A stretch of DNA of 7,214 bases, taken from contig CANJOG010000092.1 in the NCBI GenBank assembly GCA_947475475.1, positions 1 through 7,214 on the forward strand, written 5' to 3'. Positions 1 to 5,650 of the stretch are shown here, piece after piece. A program made the position numbers and the translations under genes. The stretch is from Acetobacteraceae bacterium (GTDB lineage: Bacteria > Pseudomonadota > Alphaproteobacteria > Acetobacterales > Acetobacteraceae). Position 1 is the stretch's first letter. Every line of letters starts with the position of its first letter. The notes beneath the pieces were generated by a model. The model did no database searches. It had not been told where the DNA came from and saw nothing but the letters and a program-made list of their open reading frames with translations.

Positions 1-464
1 AGCCCCGTGATTGTCCGCGCCAGATGTTCCAGCGTGTCTATCCCGTTGCGGTAGATCAACCCTTTGGAACGGAACTCTTTTTTGACCGGATCGTAGAGAT
101 CGACATTGGTCGAGCCCATGTCGATGGGGGCGAATTCCGGCTTGGTCCTGGGGTCCCGAGCGAGGCGGACAACATTGGCGACTCGCTCCTCGGCCGGCGC
201 ATCGAGGGTGACGTAGCCGAGCGTCGGCAGGATCAGCATGTCCGAGCGCGCCCTGGCGGCGAGGATGGCATCACGGGTGCTCTCGAATCGGTTGTCCGGG
301 CTGCCATCAGCATTGCGGGCATGAAAATGCAGGATCGAGGCTCCCGCCTGGCGGCATTCCTCACCGTCGCGGGCTATTTCATCGGCGGTCCAGGGCAGGT
401 TGGGATTGGCGGCGCGGTCGGTATATTCGTTGGCGCGCACTTCGATGATCAGCTTGTCGGACAT
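1..464 (-). CDS. Beta-keto acid cleavage enzyme (BKACE, DUF849 family), N-terminal part
   Basis: The visible 154 residues begin MSDKLIIEVRANEYTDR and match the N-terminal half of the BKACE/DUF849 family (usual length roughly 270-310 residues). The C-terminal part lies beyond the left edge. These TIM-barrel metalloenzymes cleave a beta-keto acid with acetyl-CoA, giving a CoA ester and acetoacetate; 3-keto-5-aminohexanoate cleavage enzyme (Kce) is the founding member. Seen here: the PNLPWTADEIA segment (about residues 21-31), the AGASILHFHAR motif with His46 and His48, then a NADG turn. In Kce the zinc ligands are numbered His46 and His48 plus a later Glu, so the spacing fits. The third ligand is outside the window. 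The start is ATG at 464-462, preceded by AGAGGA and a 5-base spacer. The gene is transcribed divergently from the PEP-CTERM gene. The substrate cannot be read from this fragment, because BKACE members act on many different beta-keto acids. The family is fairly certain, the substrate open. Confidence 0.86.
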   Translation of the reverse strand, partial: MSDKLIIEVRANEYTDRAANPNLPWTADEIARDGEECRQAGASILHFHARNADGSPDNRFESTRDAILAARARSDMLILPTLGYVTLDAPAEERVANVVRLARDPRTKPEFAPIDMGSTNVDLYDPVKKEFRSKGLIYRNGIDTLEHLARTITG

Positions 465-480
465 GTCTTTCCTCTGGACT

Positions 481-518
481 AGCCGGATAAATCGCCTCCG
501 GACCGGCGGAATCCGGCT
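481..518 (-). promoter_or_regulatory. Leader hairpin upstream of the BKACE gene
   Basis: AGCCGGAT (481-488) and ATCCGGCT (511-518) are perfect 8-bp inverted arms. Inside them CGCC (493-496) can pair with GGCG (505-508), which extends the fold. On the minus strand this structure would end about 5 bases before the AGAGGA ribosome binding site of the BKACE gene. It could be a 5'-leader hairpin or a DNA operator for a dimeric regulator. It has no U-run and does not look like a terminator. Confidence 0.35.
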
Positions 519-593
519 GGCGGGACCAATTGGGACGAGGTTTGCGATTTCCGGCAAGGGGGGCGCATGGGGTCAAGCCTAAAACCTAGTCCT

Positions 594-627
594 TCCGGGC
601 AAGGAGCCTATGCCATCATTGCCCGGA
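594..627. repeat. Perfect 9-bp inverted repeat
   Basis: TCCGGGCAA (594-602) and TTGCCCGGA (619-627) are exact reverse complements with 16 bases between them. The arm centres are 25 bases apart. This could be a regulator binding site or a hairpin in the leader of either divergent gene. No T-run follows on either strand, so a terminator is unlikely. Confidence 0.4.
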
Positions 628-819
628 CGCTTGGATCTGACTTGGAGTAGAATTTCGTTATCTCGTGCGGTGTGTAATCTATTGGCGGTATGCGGGTTGC
701 CGCGCTATTTGCTATTTGTGAATTCTCTGCCGAGCCTTGGTTATCGAACGAATTCGCTCAGGTGCGTTAACCGGTTCGGGACTATAAAAGTAACGACTAC
801 GCCCCATGCGGGAACGAAA

Positions 820-3174
820 ATGAAGCGGACGCTGGTTTCAACGACGGCACTTGCCGGGATAGTGACGGGGTATCTGGGCCTGATAGGCCCAGTTTACGCC
901 GCGCCGACCCTCAATCTGAGCCCAACGTCATTCCGCTTCGGACCGACGACCGATGCCGCTGTGCTTGTCGGCCGGACCGCCTTTTCGAACCTGACCATCA
1001 CGGCCTCCGCCGGTTCGTCGATGACCTACAGCTCGTCGACCCTCGGATTTTCTCTCACCGGCCCCTCGACAATTACCGGTAGCGGCACCCCGGTTCGCGC
1101 TGGCTCCTATGTCTTCACCCCGACGAGCCGCGCCTCTGGCGGCACCGTGGCGCTGACTGCGGTTGCGCGGACCACGTCTCCCAGCATTGGTGCAACGACC
1201 CGGACCGTCACTGTGACCGGCGTCGGCGTGGCGCCAGTGGCTCATATCACCAGCGGCGCGTCGGACCTCACATCGGGCGGCACTGTCACCCTGGGCGCGA
1301 TCTCTGGCAGCAACGGGTACACGCTGGTCGGCGGCAATGCGACCAAGACGGTGGTCATCACCAATACCGGTAACGGCTCGCTCGCCGGTGGCGCCAATTC
1401 GGCCACCAACCCAATTTTCCTGAACTCCAGCGGCACGGGCGGCACAGCCGGCACCGGCTATTGGACCGGCAATAACTATGGCGGCACGACTGGCGCCGTG
1501 AACTCGAGCGGGTTCACCGGCAGCGGCGTGAACATGGTCGGCGCGACCTCCACCACCGCGAGCATCGCCGGCCTGACCGATAGTGCCTCGACCACGCTGA
1601 CCTATACCTATGCACCGACTGTTGTCTCCGGCACCGTGACCCCCTCGGGCATCACTGGTGCGTCGCAGACCAGCCAGGCTGCGGTCCTGAAATTCTACAA
1701 CGGCAATCCCGGCGCCGGCACGAATGCGACCCAGGACAATAAGGGCTATTCCAGCACCATTTCGCTGAAATCGCAGGGCGTCGCGGCTGTGGCCGATGTG
1801 GCCTTCACCGGCGTGAATACGACGATTGCCGCCAATAACTATGCGCTGGTCGGCTCCAACCTGAACACCGGTACGATCACTGTTACCAACCTTGGCAATG
1901 GCAATCTGGCCGGCGGCGCCAATTCGGTTAGCAACCCGATCAACCTGAATTCGGGCGGCACCGGCGGTACGGCAGGCAGCGGCTATTGGGCCGGGCAGAA
2001 TTTTGGCGGCACGACAGGCATAGCGTCCGGACAGGTCACGGGCAGTGGCACCACCTTCAGCTTGTCCGATTCAGCCAGCCAGGCGCTGACCTACACGGTG
2101 GCCCCGACGACGACTGGCGCTGGCAGCCAAGCCGTGACCTTTGATTTCTTCAACGGTAAGAATGACGGCACGAACCAGGGCTTCACAACCACATCAACGG
2201 TAAGTTGGGTCGGCGTTGCGCCGCAGCTTGCCGGTGTGACAGGCGGCTTGCAGCAGGCCCGAATGGGCGCGGGTGCGCAGAATCTCGGCGTCACCGTAAC
2301 TAATAATGGTAACGGCAATCTCTCGGGCCTGGGCTCAGTGAGTAACCTGAACGGCACTGTCACCACCAATCTCGGCACCACCGCCACTGCGGGCCATATT
2401 TCCGGCACCGGCGGCAGCTTCTCGGTGCAGGACAGTTCGACTGGTACGATCAATTATACCTACCTGCCAACGGTCGGCTTCCTGAACAGCGGCGATGGCC
2501 ATGGTTTCAGCTCGACCAAGAATATCGCTTTCGCGACCAGCAATGGTTCAGGTGCCACCAATGCCAGCACGACGGGCGTTGTCTCGCTAACCGGTCAGAG
2601 CGTCGGCCCGATCTATGACAGCTCGGTACGTCCTTACGCCGCCGCCCGCGCGGGCAGCTATGGTAGCTTTGCCACCGCCGTTGCCGATGTGCCGCCCATT
2701 CCGCCGGGCAGTATCTCGCCCCGCCTCAGCAGCGGCCTGGTCAATTTCGGTAAATTCCTCGCCGATATTGGCGGCGCCGAAAGCCTGACCATCCGCAATG
2801 CCAGCACTGATCCAGGCAACCTTGCCCTGACCGGCCTGACCATCCTGAACGCGCAGCTCACCGGCGCCCAAGCCAGTTACTTCAGCATCGACCCCGCCTT
2901 CACCTCCCAGCTCGGCACGCTGGAGCTTGGCGAAGGCATGCAGTTCTTCGCCGGCCTGACCTTCAATGGCGCGCCCTCGCCGGGCCTTTACTCGGCGACA
3001 CTTGCGATCCAGACCGACGAAAATGCTGCCTTCGGCGCCGAGGGTGACATCTTCTACTATACGCTGGTGGCCCAGGTGCTAAGCAACGACGTACCTGAAC
3101 CCGGCACGTTGGCTCTCATGGGACTCGGCCTCGCAGGTGTCGCCATGGCGCGGCGTCGTCGCCGCCAGAGCTGA
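820..3174 (+). CDS. Exported repeat-built PEP-CTERM sorting-domain protein
   Basis: This is a 784-residue surface or exported protein of no known enzymatic role. The start is ATG at 820, because a Sec signal peptide follows at once: MKRT, a hydrophobic stretch to about residue 25, likely cut after VYA (27). The ribosome site is weak (GGGAA at 810-814). The body is cysteine-free and rich in Gly, Thr, Ser and Asn, with predicted beta-strand modules each closing on a GVAP-like motif: residues about 30-139, 140-323, 324-468 and 469-597. Modules 2-4 carry a GNGxL motif at residues 184, 359 and 497. A proline-rich hinge (VPPIPPG, 624-630) leads to a choice-of-anchor-like domain (about 638-755). The tail at 758-784 is a standard PEP-CTERM signal: VPEP, a hydrophobic helix, then five arginines. 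In this family the tail is recognised by exosortase, and cargo proteins accompany exopolysaccharide or floc formation. No exosortase or polysaccharide gene is in the window. The class is certain; the role is unknown. Confidence 0.93.
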   Translation: MKRTLVSTTALAGIVTGYLGLIGPVYAAPTLNLSPTSFRFGPTTDAAVLVGRTAFSNLTITASAGSSMTYSSSTLGFSLTGPSTITGSGTPVRAGSYVFTPTSRASGGTVALTAVARTTSPSIGATTRTVTVTGVGVAPVAHITSGASDLTSGGTVTLGAISGSNGYTLVGGNATKTVVITNTGNGSLAGGANSATNPIFLNSSGTGGTAGTGYWTGNNYGGTTGAVNSSGFTGSGVNMVGATSTTASIAGLTDSASTTLTYTYAPTVVSGTVTPSGITGASQTSQAAVLKFYNGNPGAGTNATQDNKGYSSTISLKSQGVAAVADVAFTGVNTTIAANNYALVGSNLNTGTITVTNLGNGNLAGGANSVSNPINLNSGGTGGTAGSGYWAGQNFGGTTGIASGQVTGSGTTFSLSDSASQALTYTVAPTTTGAGSQAVTFDFFNGKNDGTNQGFTTTSTVSWVGVAPQLAGVTGGLQQARMGAGAQNLGVTVTNNGNGNLSGLGSVSNLNGTVTTNLGTTATAGHISGTGGSFSVQDSSTGTINYTYLPTVGFLNSGDGHGFSSTKNIAFATSNGSGATNASTTGVVSLTGQSVGPIYDSSVRPYAAARAGSYGSFATAVADVPPIPPGSISPRLSSGLVNFGKFLADIGGAESLTIRNASTDPGNLALTGLTILNAQLTGAQASYFSIDPAFTSQLGTLELGEGMQFFAGLTFNGAPSPGLYSATLAIQTDENAAFGAEGDIFYYTLVAQVLSNDVPEPGTLALMGLGLAGVAMARRRRRQS
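1369..1494 (+). repeat. PEP-CTERM protein internal repeat, copy 1
   Basis: This codes for residues 184-225 and starts GNGSLAGGANS. It pairs with copy 2 exactly 525 bases downstream, without gaps. By hand count 33 of 42 residues match. Of the 42 codons, 18 are identical, 15 differ only synonymously and 9 change the residue. Confidence 0.85.
1894..2019 (+). repeat. PEP-CTERM protein internal repeat, copy 2
   Basis: This codes for residues 359-400, starts GNGNLAGGANS and ends with the same YWxGxNxGGTTG-like stretch as copy 1 (Y/F variation). A third, more diverged unit starts at 2308 (GNGNLSGLGSVSN, residue 497), 414 bases further on. Confidence 0.85.
3091..3171 (+). other. PEP-CTERM sorting signal
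   Basis: These are the last 27 residues of the protein: VPEP (758-761), the hydrophobic segment GTLALMGLGLAGVAMA, then RRRRRQS. The Pro-Glu-Pro motif, transmembrane helix and arginine cluster occur in the order known for exosortase substrates. Confidence 0.95.
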
Positions 3175-3232
3175 AGGCTTCGGCTGCGCCGTCAGTCTCG
3201 TCCGGTTTGAGGATTGCTAGCCAATAGACAGC

Positions 3233-3262
3233 GGCGTTCTCCGCTGGGGCGTTCTCCGCTGG
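3233..3262. repeat. Perfect 15-bp tandem duplication
   Basis: GGCGTTCTCCGCTGG occurs twice back to back (3233-3247 and 3248-3262) between the converging stop codons of the PEP-CTERM gene and the exporter gene. On the minus strand AGCGG and CCGCT in the far copy can form a 5-bp stem just after the exporter stop. There is no U-run, so a terminator role is doubtful. A slippage duplication is the simplest reading. Confidence 0.8.
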
Positions 3263-3267
3263 CCGCC

Positions 3268-4089
3268 TCAGGCCCGGGCGGCGAGTAGCCCGCCAATGGC
3301 CACCAATGAAGCGGCCGCAAGGCTGTCCAATCCCGGTGCTGGCCAGGTGAGCAGCAAGGTCGAGGCGATCGGAGTCGCATAGGCCAGCGTGCCCAGCAGA
3401 CGTGGATCGCCCCGCTTCATGCCGAAATCCCAGAGGAAAAACGCCAGCCCGACCGGCCCGGCGCCGATGGCCGCGATCATTCCCAATGTGCTCCACCCCG
3501 GCATTACACTGGTCTCCAGCGCCAGATGCAGCGGCAACGACAAGAGAGCGGTCGCCAGGCAGAAACCGGCCACGGCGCCCGAGGGAACATGCGCGAGTCG
3601 CTGGGCGGTCACCGAATAGACCGCCCAGGTCACGGCGGCTCCAACGGCACAGACATACCCGGCCAGATAATCAGATGAAAAACGCGCCCCGCTGCCGAGC
3701 AGCAGCAGACAACCGCACGCCGCCAGGCCACACCCCAGTAGATGCCGCCGCCTCAACCGCATCCCCAGCAGTGCGCCGGCCAGTAGGACGATCAGCAACG
3801 GCCAGAGATAGTTGAGCAGATTGGCCGCCTCGGCCGGGGCCGAGCGCAGAGCGATGAAATACAGGGCGTGATAGACGAACAGCCCGCCCACCCCGTGCAG
3901 CCAGGAAATGGTGGGCTGCCGCAGATCCCGCAGCCGACCGGTGACGGCGAGCGCCGCCAGACCGAGCACGCCCGAGACGGTAAAGGTCATGGCGGTGAGT
4001 TGCAGCGGCGGGATTTCGGCGGTGGCCCGCGTCAACACCGCTAGGAAGGCCCAAAGCGCAATCGCCCCAAGCCCCGCCGCACTTGCCAT
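3268..4089 (-). CDS. EamA/DMT family exporter, YddG-like
   Basis: A 273-residue inner-membrane protein with about ten hydrophobic segments in two homologous halves, as in EamA drug/metabolite transporters. The stretch around residues 85-100 (PAEAANLLNYLWPLL) and the segment at 219-240 (LWDFGMKRGDPRLLG) resemble the YddG branch, whose characterised members export aromatic and related amino acids. The substrate here is inference. The length is slightly under YddG (about 290), with the last helix ending almost at the C-terminus. The start at ATG 4089 is fixed from upstream by an in-frame TGA at 4095-4093, and transmembrane segment 1 begins within about five residues. No Shine-Dalgarno sequence is visible before it. 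It lies 38 bases after phaB on the same strand and is probably read from the phaB promoter, with a hairpin in the spacer. It converges with the PEP-CTERM gene. Confidence 0.9.
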   Translation of the reverse strand: MASAAGLGAIALWAFLAVLTRATAEIPPLQLTAMTFTVSGVLGLAALAVTGRLRDLRQPTISWLHGVGGLFVYHALYFIALRSAPAEAANLLNYLWPLLIVLLAGALLGMRLRRRHLLGCGLAACGCLLLLGSGARFSSDYLAGYVCAVGAAVTWAVYSVTAQRLAHVPSGAVAGFCLATALLSLPLHLALETSVMPGWSTLGMIAAIGAGPVGLAFFLWDFGMKRGDPRLLGTLAYATPIASTLLLTWPAPGLDSLAAASLVAIGGLLAARA

Positions 4090-4101
4090 ATGTCAGGACG
4101 G

Positions 4102-4127
4102 GCCTGTCCGCGCCGTTGCGGACAGGC
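4102..4127 (-). terminator. Hairpin between phaB and the exporter gene
   Basis: GCCTGTCCGC (4102-4111) pairs perfectly with GCGGACAGGC (4118-4127), giving a 10-bp stem with a 6-base loop. It abuts the phaB stop codon. On the minus strand no U-run follows (the next bases are CGTCCTGACA), so it is not a standard intrinsic terminator. It may stop some transcripts, protect the phaB 3' end, or control entry into the exporter gene. Confidence 0.55.
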
Positions 4128-4847
4128 TCAATACATATGCTGGCCGCCGTTGATCGACAGGGTCGAGCCGGTGATGAAATCCGCATCCTCGGCGGAGAGA
4201 AACACCACGCCACGAGCGATATCCTCGGCATGGCCAAGTCGGCCGACTGGGATGCGCGCGATGATCTTCTGCAACACATCGGCCGGAACGGCGCGGACCA
4301 TATCGGTGTCCACATAGCCCGGAGCAATCGCATTGACCGTGATACCAAATCGCGCGCCCTCCTGGGCCAGCGCCTTGGTGAAGCCATGGATGCCGGATTT
4401 CGCCGCCGCGTAGTTCACCTGACCATATTGCCCAGCCTGGCCATTGACCGAGCCGACATTGATGACACGGCCAAACCGGCTCTCGCGCATCCCATCGAAG
4501 GTTAGTCTGCACATATTGTAGCAGGAGCCGAGATTCGTATCGATCACCGCATCCCACATGTCACGTTCCATCTTCATCAGCGTGGCATCGCGGGTGATGC
4601 CGGCATTGTTCACCAGGATTTCGATCTTGCCGACTTCCTCGGTGATGCGCTTGACCGCCTCTTCGCACTGGGCGATGTCGCTGACATCGAATTTGTAGGT
4701 CTTGATTCCGGTCGCCTTCTGGAAGGCCTGGGCGGCGTCCACATTGCCAGCATAACTGGCGACGACCTTGCGCCCGGAAGCTTGCAGGAATGTGCTGATC
4801 GCAGCGCCGATGCCACGAGTACCGCCAGTCACGAGTGCAACGCGCAT
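4128..4847 (-). CDS. phaB: Acetoacetyl-CoA reductase PhaB
   Basis: A 239-residue short-chain dehydrogenase that reduces acetoacetyl-CoA with NADPH to (R)-3-hydroxybutyryl-CoA, the monomer for polyhydroxybutyrate synthesis in the cytoplasm. Motifs: the nucleotide-binding TGGTRGIG (7-14), NNAGITRD (80-87), and the catalytic set Asn105, Ser133, Tyr146 and Lys150 (NYAAAK). The SVNGQ (133-137), PGYVDTDMV (176-184) and C-terminal NGGQHM segments closely follow characterised PhaB, so this is not a generic FabG. The length agrees with the family (about 240-246). ATG 4847 was chosen because GAGGGGG lies 5 bases upstream and the protein then starts right at the Rossmann strand. The frame stays open to 4925, but that extension has no ribosome site and is not conserved-looking. 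phaA and phaC are not adjacent, although phaB often follows phaA. It is the first gene of a likely two-gene unit with the exporter. Confidence 0.95.
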   Translation of the reverse strand: MRVALVTGGTRGIGAAISTFLQASGRKVVASYAGNVDAAQAFQKATGIKTYKFDVSDIAQCEEAVKRITEEVGKIEILVNNAGITRDATLMKMERDMWDAVIDTNLGSCYNMCRLTFDGMRESRFGRVINVGSVNGQAGQYGQVNYAAAKSGIHGFTKALAQEGARFGITVNAIAPGYVDTDMVRAVPADVLQKIIARIPVGRLGHAEDIARGVVFLSAEDADFITGSTLSINGGQHMY

Positions 4848-4911
4848 GATAGCCCCCTCATTTGCCGGCTGGGTGCCCCCACGGAGCCCAGGTCCGACCG
4901 TGTCTGTTGCT

Positions 4912-4941
4912 ACTCTAATCACCACAGGCTTGTTTTGTCAG
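4912..4941 (-). promoter_or_regulatory. Candidate sigma-70 promoter of phaB
   Basis: On the minus strand CTGACA (4941-4936) is followed after 18 bases by TAGAGT (4917-4912). This matches 5 of 6 and 4 of 6 consensus bases. Transcription would begin near 4905, giving a leader of roughly 58 bases. It is a visual match only. Confidence 0.35.
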
Positions 4942-5009
4942 GTGCAGTTTTCGTAACATTGCGAGGGATTTAGCCAGTTAAGTGCGGATTGCCCGAGAAA
5001 GACGCAATT

Positions 5010-5039
5010 TTGCCGAAAATGCCAGGCAGGTAATATATT
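5010..5039 (+). promoter_or_regulatory. Candidate sigma-70 promoter of the Nudix-modB unit
   Basis: TTGCCG (5010-5015) and TATATT (5034-5039) are 18 bases apart, in the most AT-rich part of the intergenic region. A dyad, GCAATTTT/AAAATGC (5004-5022, one bulged A), overlaps the -35 box. No ModE-type palindrome is evident. It is a visual match only. Confidence 0.3.
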
Positions 5040-5111
5040 CTGAGGCGAATCGGACCGGGTCTGTTATCTTTGTGACTCGTTCCCCATACCCGGCAGCGGC
5101 CGGGCGGGCGT

Positions 5112-5117
5112 GGGAGG
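5112..5117 (+). promoter_or_regulatory. Ribosome binding site that favours the TTG start
   Basis: GGGAGG lies 7 bases before TTG 5125. It overlaps the alternative GTG codon at 5110, so it cannot serve that codon. This makes TTG 5125 the better start for the Nudix gene. Confidence 0.65.
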
Positions 5118-5124
5118 CAGTAAT

Positions 5125-5619
5125 TTGGCCGTCGAGCAGTACAGCCAGGATGAGCTTGGAGCTGCATCCGACATCGCCCCCCCTTGGGCGATCCTGCCGA
5201 TGCGCACGCAGGTCGCCGCACTGCCAATCAAGGAAGAAGCCGGCTGGCGTCCCCGCGTGCTGTTGCTGACCTCGCGCCAGTCTGGCCGCTGGATCATCCC
5301 GAAGGGCTGGCCGATGCCCGAACTCAGTGATGCCCGCGCCGCCGCCGAAGAGGCACGTGAGGAAGGTGGCATTTCGGGCCGCATTCGTGGCGACAAGCCC
5401 GCCGGCCATTATTCCTACCGCAAGACCCTGAGCTCGGGCGAAGCCGTTATCTGTCGCGTCTCGGTCTATCTGCTCCATGTCGAGCGCGAATTGAAGAAAT
5501 GGAAGGAACAGGACGAGCGTCGCCGGCTCTGGGTTGATCCTGATCTTGCCGCCACCATGGTGCAGGAACCCGAACTCGCGGAACTGCTTCGCAGGGTCGG
5601 CCGCGGCGAGCTAAGATAG
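5125..5619 (+). CDS. Nudix hydrolase, DIPP-like
   Basis: A 164-residue protein of the Nudix superfamily, which hydrolyses nucleoside diphosphates or other X-linked diphosphates in the cytoplasm. The layout fits the diphosphoinositol-polyphosphate-phosphohydrolase-like branch common in alphaproteobacteria: PRVLLLTSR (43-51), GRWIIPKGWP (54-63), then the Nudix box (Gly61 to Ile83). In that box Leu67 replaces the usual Glu, as is normal for this branch. The residues corresponding to REUxEE read Glu-Glu-Ala-Arg-Glu-Glu, so the usual Arg is Glu75 while the metal-binding glutamates remain. The substrate is not predictable. TTG 5125 is preferred because of the GGGAGG site. GTG 5110 would add five residues. 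The C-terminal third is charged and helical. modB follows after 31 bases, probably in the same transcript, with no obvious functional link. Confidence 0.88.
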   Translation: MAVEQYSQDELGAASDIAPPWAILPMRTQVAALPIKEEAGWRPRVLLLTSRQSGRWIIPKGWPMPELSDARAAAEEAREEGGISGRIRGDKPAGHYSYRKTLSSGEAVICRVSVYLLHVERELKKWKEQDERRRLWVDPDLAATMVQEPELAELLRRVGRGELR

Positions 5620-5650
5620 AAAAGCTGCCTGCCTGATAAGGCTCCGACTC

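Larger units (their letters stand above)
465..819. other. Divergent intergenic region, 355 bases
   Basis: This gap separates the BKACE gene (minus) from the PEP-CTERM gene (plus). It should hold both promoters. It contains the leader hairpin at 481-518, a second perfect inverted repeat at 594-627, two 8-bp palindromes (CGAATTCG at 749-756 and AACCGGTT at 769-776) and a tandem GCTATTT pair at 704-717. The plus frame of the downstream gene stays open back to 610, but those codons read as ordinary non-coding sequence and precede a clear signal peptide. I see no convincing sigma-70 promoter and no RNA gene. Confidence 0.6.
4893..5065. repeat. Direct 16-bp repeat in the divergent promoter region
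   Basis: TCCGACCGTGTCTGTT (4893-4908) and TCGGACCGGGTCTGTT (5050-5065) match at 14 of 16 positions, in the same orientation and 157 bases apart. The first copy sits at the predicted phaB start site and the second just after the predicted Nudix -10 box. It is a candidate shared operator. Confidence 0.45.

Noticed and set aside
24..482. A 152-codon plus-strand frame opposite the BKACE gene
   Set aside because: The minus strand carries the family motifs (HFHAR with correct spacing); this is its complement.
510..533. A second sigma-54-like match (CTGGCGGG then ATTGG)
   Set aside because: The base pair at the -12 side is TG or GG rather than GC at the required 10-base spacing.
610..819. A 70-codon N-terminal extension of the PEP-CTERM protein from an ATG at 610
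   Set aside because: A complete signal peptide begins at ATG 820, and the upstream codons include cysteines and a composition unlike the rest. The open frame also runs through the inverted repeat arm at 619-627.
2091..2453. A proline/valine-rich minus frame inside the PEP-CTERM gene
   Set aside because: It is the complement of a Gly/Thr-rich coding repeat, which produces Pro/Val-rich antisense frames by composition.
3169..3185. A small hairpin overlapping the PEP-CTERM stop codon as a terminator
   Set aside because: The stem includes a G-U pair and a 3-base loop, overlaps the stop codon and is not followed by a T-run.
3671..4387. A 238-codon minus-strand frame spanning parts of phaB and the exporter gene
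   Set aside because: It lies in another frame of two clearly real genes, is Arg/Ala/Ser-rich and has no domain; it is a GC-driven shadow.
4848..4925. A 26-residue upstream extension of PhaB
   Set aside because: It would put extra residues before the Rossmann strand, has no ribosome site, and covers the likely promoter. ATG 4847 has a good GAGGGGG.
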